From positions 1 through 25,331 of the forward strand of contig JAIPMN010007858.1 in assembly GCA_020650975.1 (NCBI GenBank): DNA of 25,331 bases, written 5' to 3'. The notes under the pieces are model-generated. The model saw only the letters and a list, made by a program, of their open reading frames with translations. It did no database searches and was not told the origin of the DNA. The DNA is from Apostichopus californicus (taxonomy: Eukaryota; Echinodermata; Holothuroidea; Aspidochirotida; Stichopodidae). Shown one piece after another: positions 9,180 to 19,288 of this stretch. The position numbers were made by a program, and so were the translations under genes. How positions within the stretch are numbered: position 1 is the stretch's first letter; every line of letters starts with the position of its first letter.

Positions 9180-10371
9180 TAATTTGTTGTAATTTAACTC
9201 CGAAAAAGACATGTTCTATTTTCACATAGTAGGATGCTGTCTCCATGTAGCTACTAAATGGACATATCGATGATGAAATCAACATGGCTGCCCCTAATAT
9301 ACAGCTTATTATCTGCGGTGAACCCAATACTAACAACAACAAAAATTGAAACGTGATACTTCTTTATGTTATTGACAAATTGCACAAAAGTGTGGTTTTC
9401 CACTCTGGACACCCCTGTCCGGTTCCTCGCCCCTCCCTCTCTTAATTCCCATTCTTCTTGTCTACCGTGATATTTACTGTGAGCCAGAAACTATATGTTT
9501 TGTTGACAGAATTTTTAGCCTGTACTTAATTACGGTACGTATCTGACCGGTAATAACTCTATAGCAGTGAAAGGTATTATTGTTGAGCGGCCCCTAGTTC
9601 AAAAAAATAAACAAACTCTTTTTACAGTGGAGACAATGGAACTAGATACCCAAATACCAAATTCGACCAGGCGTAACTAACAGGAAAGCGACTGCTGGTT
9701 AGAACGATTATTTGGTGAAGGCTGCGCCGTCGGGAGGTGAACTTGAATAAAAAGTAAAATATTATACAAGTTATTCCAGTCCACAACTTACTCCAATATG
9801 CAAAACTATTGTCAGGCATTTGTAGTGTAATGGCTACATCAGAATATTGAGCTAACAGCCTGGAAACTTATTAAGAACCAAACATGGTATATAGGCCTAT
9901 GTAAGTGTCTTATATTCTTAAGTGTCCGGTGACAAAGTACCTAGGGGGAAACGTTAGCTTTCAGAAATAAAAAATGGATCGGAGCACAAACGAAAGGGAG
10001 GTTGAAGGAGGCTATTGGAATGCAGCTCAGAGACTATGGTTCCGGACATATATCCTCCACACCTCGACCATATGGATATACCATTCAATAATACTAGCAA
10101 TCCAGTCTAAAGCATACACTTATAATATACGTGTACTAAATTGTTGCTTAAATATAGTCAAAGTAGACCTTTGGCATTTGCTGTTACCAACCAGTAAATT
10201 ACAAACAATGGGGACACGGTGTTATATTTAAATTTACTATAAAACACTTTCAGTGGTCCTTTATCTGACAAAGAGTACCCACTGTTTGAGTTTTAGAGTC
10301 ACAGCAAAAATTAAACTATGTGAACATACAATAATATCAATTTCTCTGATCGGTATAATATCGTGACATAC
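9180..10371. other. Intron with no recognised repeat or gene
   Basis: Apart from the weak 60-bp micro-exon candidate at 9792-9851, I see nothing supported in this stretch. Confidence 0.4.
9792..9851 (-). CDS. Possible 60-bp micro-exon, phase 1 at both ends
   Basis: A good donor, TGGA|GTAAGTT, closes a short open stretch that begins after TGTTAG. It is exactly 60 bp, enters and leaves at phase 1 like every trusted exon here, and has no stop. It would encode QYSDVAITLQMPDNSFAYW between two split codons. It lies between the acidic exon at 11496-11152 and the large exon at 8174-5774. The pyrimidine tract of the acceptor is poor and the peptide matches nothing I know, so chance remains likely. 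Confidence 0.2.
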
Positions 10372-10822
10372 GACTCTAAGCAGAGAATTTCCTACTTACA
10401 AATTACTTGGTGTGTGTCTTATCTATAAAAAATAATATTTGAATTTTACTGCAAATATCAGATATCTTTAATACCATAGTAAATCAAATATGAAGCAAAA
10501 GGCAACACAGCACTGCAAACACGGAAAACCTGACGGGAAGGAATCTTTTGATTGTTCAAGCAAGCAGGATAAACCTTGGAAGGAATCTTTTGATTGTTCA
10601 CAGCAAGCAGGATCAAACTTAGACTACAAAGTGAATTCTCTCATGATAAGACTCTAAGCAGAGTATTTCCTATTTACAAATTACTTGGTGTGTGTCTTAT
10701 AGATACAAAATATAATTGATTTTAACTGCAAATATCAGATATCTTTAATACCATAGTAAATCTAATAAGAAGCAAAAAGCAACACAGCACTGCAAACATG
10801 GAAAACCTGATGGGAAGGAAGG
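10372..10822. repeat. Direct duplication with 278-bp offset and nested ~42-bp repeat
   Basis: GACTCTAAGCAGAG at 10372 and 10650 opens two similar blocks. They share ACAAATTACTTGGTGTGTG, CAAATATCAGATATC and the ending AACACAGCACTGCAAACA-GG. Between the blocks, GGAAGGAATCTTTTGATTG and a following AGCAAGCAGGAT occur twice in tandem (about 10539-10617). Confidence 0.8.
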
Positions 10823-11151
10823 GTAGTCATGGAGAGAGACCATAGGACACTAGGAAGGATTCGTAATATTTTGAAATCAAAGAAAATATTGAAGAACTGC
10901 ACAAAAATCGGAAAAGGGGAACGGGGTGGTGAGTGTGATAGGGCAGGTAGGAAGAAACAGATCATAGCAACTTGGGATTTTAACATCCTTTTAAAGGAAT
11001 TGAAATGACAATGATGAGAATCCACAGCACGGTGCAAAATCCGGGAGAAACTCTGCAAATTGTGGCTTTCTCTAAGAGAGAATTGCAGAAGTGGAGTTAG
11101 ATACGTCACCACAGAATGCAAAACTTGTTGACACCAGTCGAATGGTCTTAC

Positions 11152-11496
11152 CTTCTGTAGTATTGGCTTCACCCTCTTCCTCCTCCTCCTCTCCCTCCTC
11201 TTTGCCTCTTTCCTTCCCCCCAAGTTTAATCCCATCAATCCCATTTACAAATTCCCTTTTCATCAGAGGTTCGTCCTCATTGTCAAACAAGTCATCGTTA
11301 CAATAATCTTCCAGAGATTCAAACTGGGGAATCTCCAACTGAATGTCAGTTGGAGGAACCTCTTTCATGTTTGGGAATGGAGGGAGAGAGCCCTCGCTGT
11401 CAGAGGGTGCAAGCATTTCATCCTCGTCGATGTAATTAACATCGTGGACGATATAACCGTCCTCATTCATCTCCCCTCCGTCTTGTTCCAATTCCT
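11152..11496 (-). CDS. Acidic linker exon of the synaptotagmin-14/16-like gene
   Basis: This 345-bp exon is phase 1 on both sides. The acceptor is ACAAAAAAACAG and the donor is ACAGAAG|GTAAGACC. Joined to the preceding exon it continues NG-E-ELEQDGGEMNEDGY. The product is a disordered, acidic linker of about 115 residues: Asp/Glu and Pro around SEGSLPPFPNMKEVPP, then FESLEDYCNDDLFDNEDEP, then Gly/Lys/Glu low complexity with seven consecutive Glu codons. No domain is recognised. The acceptor has a weak, purine-interrupted pyrimidine tract; an AG two bases further is possible but would break the frame. The open frame runs on past the donor into the intron, with composition unlike the exon, so I trimmed it at the donor. 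Confidence 0.7.
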
Positions 11497-12536
11497 CTGT
11501 TTTTTTGTGGTAGGCATGCAGGAATCATAATGACACATAATTATCACCTCAATGTTCATTAATAAAATAATTTCAAACATGCAGAGTTAAGCAACCAACA
11601 CATTCAAATATTTAATGAACTCATAAGCAACGTTGCTTCGGGATCCACTTTGACACAGATACAACAGATGTCAAAGAGAGAGGTTATGTTGACTTTTGTA
11701 AGGTGTTTGAAAAATTTGTTTGCCATAGATGTGTAAATATACTTAAAACTTCTGTGTACTTAACCTGAAATGTTTCCTTTTGTGTTGAGCCAAGTTGACA
11801 AGCTTGCTCATACTATGGCAATTGCTTTGTGGTGAAATGGCAGGTTATATTCAGTGAATAATTTAATGTTCAGATTTTTGTGCTGCAGTTTTGAAGGCAG
11901 ATCTGAACTTTTCACCTTATACCATACTACAGTTCGAGTGTGAAAAACTTGCGACACAACTTTAGACTAATATAGCAATTTGACCATTTTGTATAATACT
12001 TTGTGATACGTTGTAATACTGGTAAAAAATTATATCACCAGGTTTATATTGTAATGGAACCTTTATGTGGGTCTCAAAAGCATGTTACAGAGATCGTAAA
12101 AACATAAAATTGCAAAAACATACCAAATATTCTATACATATCTTTCAAAATAAATCTGCAATTTGGATTGGGATGTAACATATTTAATTACTGACCAAAA
12201 ACTTTAATAATAACACATATTAGCCCTTAACTATTAAAGAGATCTATCCTATAATAACTCCTTTCAACTTGTTCTATTGCACACTTTCAAATGTTAGATA
12301 ACAGCTCAAACCTTTTAACCTTGATACAGACTGTATTGCTTGTGTATGCTATTCAGCATATATATATAAATATGTACCTGAACAGCCGAACCTCTCATAT
12401 TTCAAGTAGCCAAATAATAATTGCAAGGCATGGCGAGGCTTTGTTGTGAATGCTACACAAGTCAGTGTATTTTAAATAAATCTTCTTAAAATCTTGCTTT
12501 ATTGAACACTCATAACAAAATCTTAGCGTGACTTAC
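11497..12536. other. Intron with no recognised element
   Basis: This is AT-rich sequence without a supported exon, RNA gene or repeat on either strand. Confidence 0.4.
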
Positions 12537-12551
12537 CTGCTGAGGCCTATT
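12537..12551 (-). other. Consensus splice donor; possible non-coding exon
   Basis: CCTCAGCAG|GTAAGTCA is a near-perfect donor on the gene's strand at 12537, preceded 15 bases upstream by TACTTTTTAG. A 15-bp exon here would carry a stop if entered at phase 1, so it cannot be coding in the main frame. It could be the end of a non-coding first exon for the downstream large exon, or a decoy. Confidence 0.2.
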
Positions 12552-12955
12552 CTAAAAAGTACATCACAGCATCGAGTGATTGACAATACCAAACAAGGAT
12601 ATATTCTATATTCTTGTTTTAAATTTGTAAAAAAGTCACGGAAAATATTGGGGAAAGTCATTCCAGAATAATTATCTAAACTTGCAAGGGCGATGGGGCA
12701 TGAATTAAAATATTGGGTCTATTTCTTACGGTTTCCGTGCAAACTTTTAAGATCTCTGCTATCCCCAACTAATTAAGATCTTTCAAAAACATCAATGATT
12801 GTAAAAGATTAATTTTGTCAGCAGATGCAATAAATTTAGGGAACTACCACATACACAAGTTTGGAAGATGGGAAAATCCTGATAAGAGGGACAAGTCAGT
12901 CACACAAATAAAGTGTCACATGATTCATCTTTGATTATAACATGTTCAAAAGGCA

Positions 12956-12969
12956 CTAGCAGCTCCATA
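12956..12969. repeat. Flanking direct repeat of the LINE insertion, left copy
   Basis: CTAGCAGCTCCATA is present here and exactly again at 13748-13761. Fourteen matching bases on either side of a truncated LINE are best explained as a target-site duplication. Confidence 0.6.
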
Positions 12970-13193
12970 TGCTTCATTTTCAAGCACCTCAATACTTAAC
13001 TGATATGCTAACTGTGTACAAGCCTAACAGAACATTGAGATCGGCCAATTCCCTTTCACTAGTGGTCCCCATTGTAAGGACTGCTACATACGGCGACAGA
13101 CAATTTAACTTTGCTGCTAGCAAGCTATGGAATGCACTGCCAAATAATATCCGTGATGCCAAAACATTAGCCACTTTTAAGAAATTACCTTAA
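12969..13193 (+). pseudogene. LINE ORF2 C-terminal remnant (L2/CR1-type)
   Basis: Seventy-four codons remain of the domain after the reverse transcriptase. YGDRQFNFAASKLWNALPNN is the diagnostic stretch (compare YGDR-F-AAPKLWN-LP in intact elements). Endonuclease and reverse transcriptase are missing through 5' truncation, and the end is frameshifted. Confidence 0.8.
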
Positions 13194-13513
13194 AACTCAC
13201 TTTTTCTTTTTAGGAATTTCACTGTAAATCTATGTTGTTTTTAAAAATTTTCTTTAGTATAGATATATATATATTTTTATATTAACATTCAAGCTGCGTC
13301 CATTTTATTTTTCGTATTCATATTTTAAGGGGTTTTGTCATTTTGTTACTTAAATTTACTTAAAACTCACTTTTTTCTTTTTTTAGGAATTTCATTGTAA
13401 ATCTATATTATTTTTTAAATTATTCCTTCGTATATATATTTTTTTATATTAATATTTAAGCTGCGTGAATTTTATTCTCCATATTCATATTTTAAGGGTT
13501 TGTCATTTTGTTG
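13190..13513. repeat. Tandem duplication inside the LINE 3' UTR, 170-bp unit
   Basis: TTAAAACTCACTTTTT opens units at 13190 and 13360. Both continue through AGGAATTTCA-TGTAAATCTAT, AGCTGCGT and CATATTTTAAGG-TTTGTCATTTTG. The duplication lies between the ORF end and the conserved terminal hairpin. Confidence 0.8.
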
Positions 13514-13522
13514 TCATTGTAA

Positions 13523-13559
13523 AGCGCTCTTGAACATGCTTAAGCATGAAAAGAGCGCT
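13523..13559 (+). other. L2-type 3' terminal hairpin
   Basis: AGCGCTCTT (13523-13531) pairs with AAGAGCGCT (13551-13559). Between them lies a second perfect palindrome, CATGCTTAAGCATG (13535-13548). L2-clade LINEs and their SINEs carry a similar GCGCT...AGCGCTATATAAAT end, thought to be bound by the element's reverse transcriptase. Confidence 0.7.
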
Positions 13560-13564
13560 ATATA

Positions 13565-13598
13565 AATTTGGTAAATAATAATAATAAAATAATAATAT
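13565..13598 (+). repeat. (AAT)n tail of the L2-like LINE
   Basis: AAATAATAATAATAAAATAA-type repeats directly follow the GCTATATAAAT end, as in L2-like elements that finish in short tandem repeats instead of poly-A. Confidence 0.65.
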
Positions 13599-13747
13599 GA
13601 GTGCAATTTAAGGGTTTTATAGAATCTATCCTAACTGACATACCCTGGGTGCACAGCTAGATTACATGCCGACTAAAACACCCATTCCCCATTTTTTCGT
13701 CAAACATTTTGTTTCTAGCGTAAACATACTATCCATGTGAAACGGAG

Positions 13748-13761
13748 CTAGCAGCTCCATA
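13748..13761. repeat. Flanking direct repeat of the LINE insertion, right copy
   Basis: This is the exact second copy of CTAGCAGCTCCATA, about 150 bp beyond the AAT tail of the LINE. Confidence 0.6.
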
Positions 13762-14353
13762 CAACTGCAATATAAGTGTTAATAGAATTTCATGAATGAC
13801 GAAGGTGAACAGGTTATGTGTGCACTACAATAAAATGAGGTTTGTATGAAGACAATACTAGTAATTAGTTAATGTCATTAAAACACAACAGCAGATCAAC
13901 AACTAACTACATCCCCTTTTTAGCACTTTGTATTTAATCCAGCAGGCATTCGTTCGTTTTGCTTGCAAACAGAAATTGCATGCATTTCATCTTTTCTTCT
14001 TTCAAATAATGTTTCAAACAGATGTTCCAAACATTATATCTACAAGTAACTGAAAGATTTTGAAACCCTTTTGCTTGGTTTTGGAAGTTCATGTTATTAC
14101 ACTCCAATGAAACTTTTTTTTTTTTAAACTGCTTTTTCTTTCATGCTAAATGCTATTAATTGCATGTTTAAAGCTGGATTTTGCATTGGTAGAAACTGTT
14201 CATAGTATTTTTCAAGTATTCTGACAATCAGCTATTCTAAAGAAGTCATATGAAGTATTCATAACAAAAATGGCAGCAAAAATTTGGGTCACATAAACTT
14301 TGCTTTCCTTTGTAAACCTCTGAAATTAATGAACAATTTTGTCATTCCTATTC
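13762..14353. other. Intron with no recognised element
   Basis: This is AT-rich sequence. No exon, RNA gene or repeat can be supported. Confidence 0.4.
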
Positions 14354-14905
14354 TACATGGTTTGTAGAATGACACATCAATTAAAGTAATAAAACCCTGA
14401 CTGTGACAAAATTACTATGGGTCATTGAAAGAGATATGGTATAGCCCCCTCTATTACACTCTGACTTGCAGGGTATCGATAACTGTTGTTTTTTACTTCT
14501 CTGCTGTTTTCTGTTTCTGTCAGGTGTTTTTTTGCTTCCTGATACATGGTTTGTAGAATGACACATCAATTAAAGTCATATAAACCTGACTGTGACAAAA
14601 ATGCCTATGGGTCATTGAGAGAGATATGGTATAGCCCCCTCTATTACACTCTGACTTGCAGGGTATTGATAACTGTTGTTTTTACTTCTCTGCTGTTTTC
14701 TGTTTGTCAGGTGTTTTTTTTTTGCTTCCTGATACATGGTTTATAGAATGACACATCAATTAAAGTCATATATACCTGACTGTGACAAAATGCCTATGGG
14801 TCATTGAGAGAGATATGGTATAGCCCCCTCCATTTTGCTCTGTACTTGCAGGGTATCAATAACTGTTGTTTTTTTTACTTCTCTGCTGTTTTCTGTTTCT
14901 GTTCT
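14354..14905. repeat. Three tandem copies of a ~189-bp unit
   Basis: TACATGGTTT-TAGAATGACAC starts units at 14354, 14543 and 14733. All share the same order of blocks, including CTGACTGTGACAAAA, GAGATATGGTATAGCCCCCT, TTGCAGGGTAT and CTTCTCTGCTGTTTTCTGTT. The third unit diverges at its end. Differences are mostly single bases and T-run length, so the array is young. Short frames inside it repeat the same peptide and are not genes. Confidence 0.85.
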
Positions 14906-15329
14906 GTCGTGATTGCTTCGTTGGTCTTGTTTAAGCACGCAAGTTCCCAAGAACCTTATCTTATCAAATTACAAGTTATATCAGTTTTATATTCTAACAA
15001 GTGAAATGGTAGAATTGTCAGGCATTCAGGAGTATATTAAAATGAAAATGAATTCAGAATGGAAATGGATGGGAAACCAAACATCAATTTTTTTTGCAAA
15101 TTCTTTCAATGACACAATTAAACTATTCATACAGAGAGACAGATTGACAAACAGACATACAAAATCTAGTCTAAATGTAAGAGTTTAATCGCGTGGGAAA
15201 GTAATCAAGAGACAGATGAAGGAATTTCAGCAAATAAAGTCAGAATGTAAAGACACAAGAGAGTGCGAGAGAGAAACTTTTCATTTTAAATTTGCACTTG
15301 AACCTACTTTACTTGTGGCACTTCTTAAT

Positions 15330-15357
15330 GGTTTAGTTTAATTTAGTTTAGTTTAGT
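15330..15357 (-). repeat. CTAAA-type 3' tail of the LINE
   Basis: CTACTAAACTAAACTAAATT and a further AAACTAAACC follow the last codons. The ORF2 stop codon TAA is the first TAA of this tail. Confidence 0.75.
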
Positions 15358-15793
15358 AGAAAAAAGGATCAGGAGGGACACTTAAGTCCCCATTGACACT
15401 ACTTGCAAGTAAAACTTTCTCAGGCAAACCGTTCCACTCATTCACAACCCTATTACAAAAAAAGTTATGCCGAATATTAATCCTACTATGTGACTTTTGG
15501 AGTTTAAGACAATGACCTCTGGTACAACTACTGTTAGCAAACATGAAAAAGTCGGTAAAGGATAAATTGTCAAAACCATACACAATCTTGAAAATCTGAA
15601 TCAAGTCCCCATGTAACCTCCTAAGCTCCAGTGTGGTGAGATTCAACAGTTGTAACCGCCTATAATAAGGAACACTCTTTAAGGAACTAATCATCCTAGT
15701 AGCCCTCCTCTGGACCTTTTCAAGTACTTCCTTATCCTTAGCAAAATATGGGTTCCAAGCCTGCACAGCATACTCCAGATGAGGCCTAACCAA
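15353..15793 (-). pseudogene. LINE ORF2 C-terminal domain remnant
   Basis: This is an uninterrupted 146-codon part of the LINE frame, from LVRPHLEYAVQAWNP to SVPPDPFFY and a TAA. The first codon is TTG inside a longer frame, not a true start. Motifs R-R-AT-MI, TRGH, FF-NRVV-WN-LP are all present. It belongs to a truncated element, so I call it a remnant although no stop interrupts it. Confidence 0.8.
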
Positions 15794-16148
15794 CTGTTTA
15801 TAAAGCCTAACTACGATGTCCTCTTCATTTTCAATACAATTATTTTCTTCAATTGGTTATCTTAACACAGTTGTTAGAATGTTATAAATGGAATTGTAAG
15901 TAGAAGTTTCTAAATTGGCAATAAAAATGGAGTTGTGAGCAACTTGAGAGAAAGAGAAGTGTGTGAGAAATGAATGACACTTTAAAAAGTAAAGTTACCA
16001 AAGGTTTTCATTGGACCAGTTGAACCATATTTCGAACCTGAGAATTAATAAAATTGTACTCCAAAAGTTGTATGTTACTTCTTCCACAGAATTGTTGAAA
16101 AGTAACTGTATCCCTTTAATCATCCTCGAGACCGCCGCAAATAAGACC

Positions 16149-16330
16149 TAAACTTTGTGAAGCAATATTGTCAGAGAAGCCAACATGTCCAAAAATTGCC
16201 ACTTCTCATTTGCTAAATCATAAATTTTTATTATTTCCATTTGCTGTGCAATCAGATATAAACTTTGTGAAGCAATGTCAGATATGCTGACATGTACAAA
16301 AATTTTCCTTCGCACCTCCACACCTCTCAT
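16149..16330. repeat. Imperfect local duplication, about 110-bp offset
   Basis: AAACTTTGTGAAGCAAT, TGTCAGA, ACATGT-CAAAAATT and CTCATTTG recur in the same order from about 16150 and 16260. Confidence 0.6.
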
Positions 16331-17442
16331 TTGAAAAATTCTTCATCTGCCTGCAACCTGTCCATAAAGGATGTGTATTACCAATATTATCAGCAACTGC
16401 AGTGTATTTGGTATAAACACAGAACATGTGTGCAATTAATTAATTTTGTAAGTTGTAACAGCAACTGCAGTGTATTTTCTTTTTAAATGTTGGGCAGACA
16501 TTAACTTTCTAAGAAGCATATATATGTATATTTATATATATATATACACTTCTGGGTGATGGATGCATCAGATCTAAGTGTATTTATATATACTGTGCCA
16601 GTTTCTACTATCACATCAGCAGCTACCTGATCATTGGTCAACAAATGCAGAATCTACAGTTTGATAAAAGCAATAAAATCTTCATAAAAATCTCACATAT
16701 TACACACACAAAAAAAAAGAATTAGGAACCTCCCACCCCAAGTATCTCTCCTCAATGATCTAATTAATGGTGTTAGTTGGACCCTCCACAATGGCTCAAA
16801 CTACTTTGGAATAGGTGCTATATACAGATATATAGGGAATATAAGCATGCATTATTGGTGATGATGTATGATATATAAATATTACTCTGGGTAAAAAATA
16901 TGTTTTTTGATTGATTAAAATTATTTTCTAATACTTGTCAAAGTTTTTTTTTGTGGGGGGGTTCAAAACAAAAAATGCTGTTGAAGTAATTTAGATGTAA
17001 GAAGCCAACTATAACTTAGTTTAACTTCTGAGCAGGTAAATTATTCGATACAAAACCCTAACCTACTCTTGGCATGCTCTGATTGCCCCCTTCATGCTAT
17101 AAGCAAAATAAATCAGCTGGAATATCAAACCTGTTAAAAACACTGACTGCAAAGCTTGATAGCCTAGAGTATGAAGTAATATGGAGAGTAGTAGTCAAAG
17201 GTGTTGTATTACAATAAAGTGGACCATATTCCACTTAAATCTCACAAATACAGTTGTTATCATGTGCTAGCTTGTCATGTTAAGATCACAACAAAACCTA
17301 AAGAAGTCTTCTACTTTTCAAATCCAACATCAACACCTGGCCTAGTGTTAAAGGCCCACAGCATAGTAGATGTAGAAAATTTACTAAAGATACTATTAGG
17401 CCTATAGCTAGTCTACCGTAGGGGCATATGATACATGGACCT
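16331..17442. other. Intron with microsatellite, otherwise featureless
   Basis: An alternating TA tract at about 16517-16548 is the only clear repeat. Two CAGCAACTGCAGTGTATTT copies lie at about 16390 and 16459. No exon can be supported. Confidence 0.45.
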
Positions 17443-17660
17443 AGCCTAGCTACAGGCCTACTGTGTAGTAGATTATATGCACCTAGCCTATATCTATAAG
17501 CATACTATGATGGCATACTAAGCCTAGCTATAGGTCTACTGTGTAGTAGATCATATGCACCTAGCCTCTATCTATATGCCTACAGCATAGTATGACAGTA
17601 TACCTAGCCTAGCTATAGGTCTACTCCATAGTATGATAGCACACTAAAGGCATCTAGCCG
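17443..17660. repeat. CTAG-rich tandem repeat, about 80-bp unit
   Basis: AGCCTAGCTA-AGG-CTACT begins units at 17443, 17521 and 17606. Each carries CTGTGTAGTAGAT-ATATGCACCTAGCCT or a shortened form of it, and a CATAGTATGA-like stretch. The third unit is truncated. Confidence 0.8.
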
Positions 17661-18169
17661 ACAATACCGTAGTAAGACCTACAGCCAATGGGGAGCGGAA
17701 GAGGTTTTGGAGGGGCACAAGCATCTAGGGGCAGTGGGACATGTGACTTTGATTTAAGTGGGAAATTAAATATTACATCAAAACTTTCAAACAAAATGAA
17801 ACGTCTATGCATTACATACCATAAATGCCAGTATTTGAATTTAATAACAATCATGAGTACATTTCCATCTCTATTTTCTCTTAATTTTGAAACAACTAAG
17901 CAGTTTCTATTTATAATTTTTAATTTTCCAACAAAGAGACACTTTTTAAATAACAAAAGGCAACGTTTTACTTTAAAACAAAAACGATAAAGGTAAAAAC
18001 AGGATACTTTTTTACCAAAGAGAGGCATGTGTAAATTTTTAATATAGACATTTTCAAGGTTTTCTTTTCAGAACTAGGAGAGCATATGATCCATGTTCTA
18101 ATCTAAACTCATCTAAAATATAGTGAAGAATTAAGAGCTGTTAAGTAACTTTATGACTTTCTTTTTTCC
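17661..18169. other. Intron with no recognised element
   Basis: Overlapping frames on both strands lie here, but neither has coding-like composition or family similarity. Confidence 0.4.
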
Positions 18170-18255
18170 TACTTTTCCTTTCCTACTTTTCTACTTTTCT
18201 TTTCTACTTTTCTACTTTTCTTTTCTACTTTTCTACTTTCCTACTTTTCTATAGT
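18170..18255 (+). repeat. Low-complexity CTACTTTTCT pyrimidine repeat
   Basis: About eight imperfect CTACTTTTC units stand in a row, giving a long pyrimidine tract on the plus strand and a purine tract on the gene's sense strand. Confidence 0.8.
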
Positions 18256-19288
18256 TTTCTGCGTGTTTTATATTTTTTATATGCATCTTTCCAGCTTCTT
18301 CCGATTTAGATCATTAATGAAATTACTCTTAAACTTGCACAAGTATTTGCTTCAGTTACAATCTTAATTCAGAGGTGTAGTCGGGTCCTATTTAGAACTG
18401 ATTGCAAAAACACTGTTATTAGATAAGGGTTCAAGGGACGCCAAAGGTGGAAGAGGTCTGGGAGCTACAAAATAGCTACAACATCTGCAGACGTTTTCTG
18501 TCAATATAGCAGTCAGTTGTATTTCACAACAGATCATGTGACGGCAGCCAATAGGAACTTAACAGATATATTTATATGCAAGTGCTGGAAATGTTATCTA
18601 GAAATAACTTTGCTGTCACAGACTTTCAAAGCCAGGGAGAATGTATCCAATGAATGTTCCCTCACACAAGTGAGAGCCTTCTTTCTTTCTTTGTTTCAGC
18701 TTCAAACTCTTGAAGAGTATTAATTAAGTCAACTCCCAACTTTAAATGGGAAATTTTGGGAGGGGACCTGACCTACATTATGATTGGCATGTTCTTTGAA
18801 AAAAAGCTATAAATTCATCAGATGATTTTTAATTTTGTGATAATGCACACGACGTAACAAGCTGCTTTAATGATTCCAGCTGTGCTGTTGATGCTGTATT
18901 GGGGGTAGGCTGTATGATACAGGCATGTATCTAAATGATCTTTGTACATGGTACAGCAGCCAGAGTGCTACAGTTATGAGGTGACAGGTAAGGGAGGAAG
19001 GGCAGTATTTAATAACTTTGTACATAATACCATGTACCGTGTAACTAGCCAGGCTGATCATTTTTGCTCTCATGATTTGTGTTTGCTACGAACGATCTGC
19101 TCGACTTCACATCCAACGTCATCTTGTCGATACGAAAGATGTGACACTTCATAAATTTGGAGAGAAAGAAAACGCTTGTAGCGATGATTGTAAAGGCAGG
19201 TGTATTCTGATCTAACCAAGGATTTTGTTGTCAAAGATTCTTCCGGGGGGGGGGGGTTATTTCCAATAAAGTCAAGGGTCAGGCTTAC
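18256..19288. other. Intron with no recognised element
   Basis: Nothing can be supported here. A run of 12 G at about 19245-19256 lies on the template strand. Confidence 0.4.

Larger units (their letters stand above)
12970..13747 (+). mobile_element. 5'-truncated L2-like LINE insertion with 3' tail
   Basis: The insertion starts within the C-terminal end of a LINE ORF2: APQYLTDMLTVYKPNRTLRS, then TYGDRQFNFAASKLWNALP, then FKK. This is the typical L2/CR1 tail region downstream of the reverse transcriptase. A one-base insertion near 13187 breaks the usual FKKLLKTH-F ending, so it stops early at 13191-13193. After a duplicated 3' UTR comes the L2-type end, an AGCGCTCTT/AAGAGCGCT hairpin, GCTATATAAAT and an (AAT)n tail. 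A perfect 14-bp repeat, CTAGCAGCTCCATA, flanks 12970-13747. The right copy lies about 150 bp past the tail. It is a dead copy. Confidence 0.75.
15330..15850 (-). mobile_element. 5'-truncated CR1/Jockey-like LINE fragment
   Basis: On the minus strand the end of a LINE ORF2 is open: EEDIVVRLYKQLVRPHLEYA, then VQAWNPYFAKDKEVLEKVQR, then RATRMI, and later TRGHCLKLQKSHSRINIRHN and FFCNRVVNEWNGLPEKV. This is the conserved stretch after the reverse transcriptase in CR1/Jockey-type elements. The frame is intact for about 160 codons to a TAA inside a CTAAA-type 3' tail (15330-15357). An in-frame stop near 15846 and loss of similarity mark the 5' truncation. It has no endonuclease or polymerase core, so it cannot move by itself. 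Confidence 0.85.

Noticed and set aside
9974..10231. 85-codon plus-strand frame with good ATG context
   Set aside because: The later part is biased as expected for AT-rich random sequence, and nothing is recognisable.
10762..11244. 160-codon minus-strand frame overlapping the acidic linker exon
   Set aside because: It is an alternative frame of the real exon plus duplicated intron sequence, and it ignores the strong donor at 11152.
15330..15860. Target-site duplication of the CR1/Jockey-like fragment (CTTCTTAATGG against CTTCAATTGG)
   Set aside because: The match is too imperfect and the 5' end too uncertain to call.
17654..18028. Overlapping 100- and 124-codon frames on opposite strands
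   Set aside because: No similarity and intron-like composition. At most one could be real, and neither has supporting signals.
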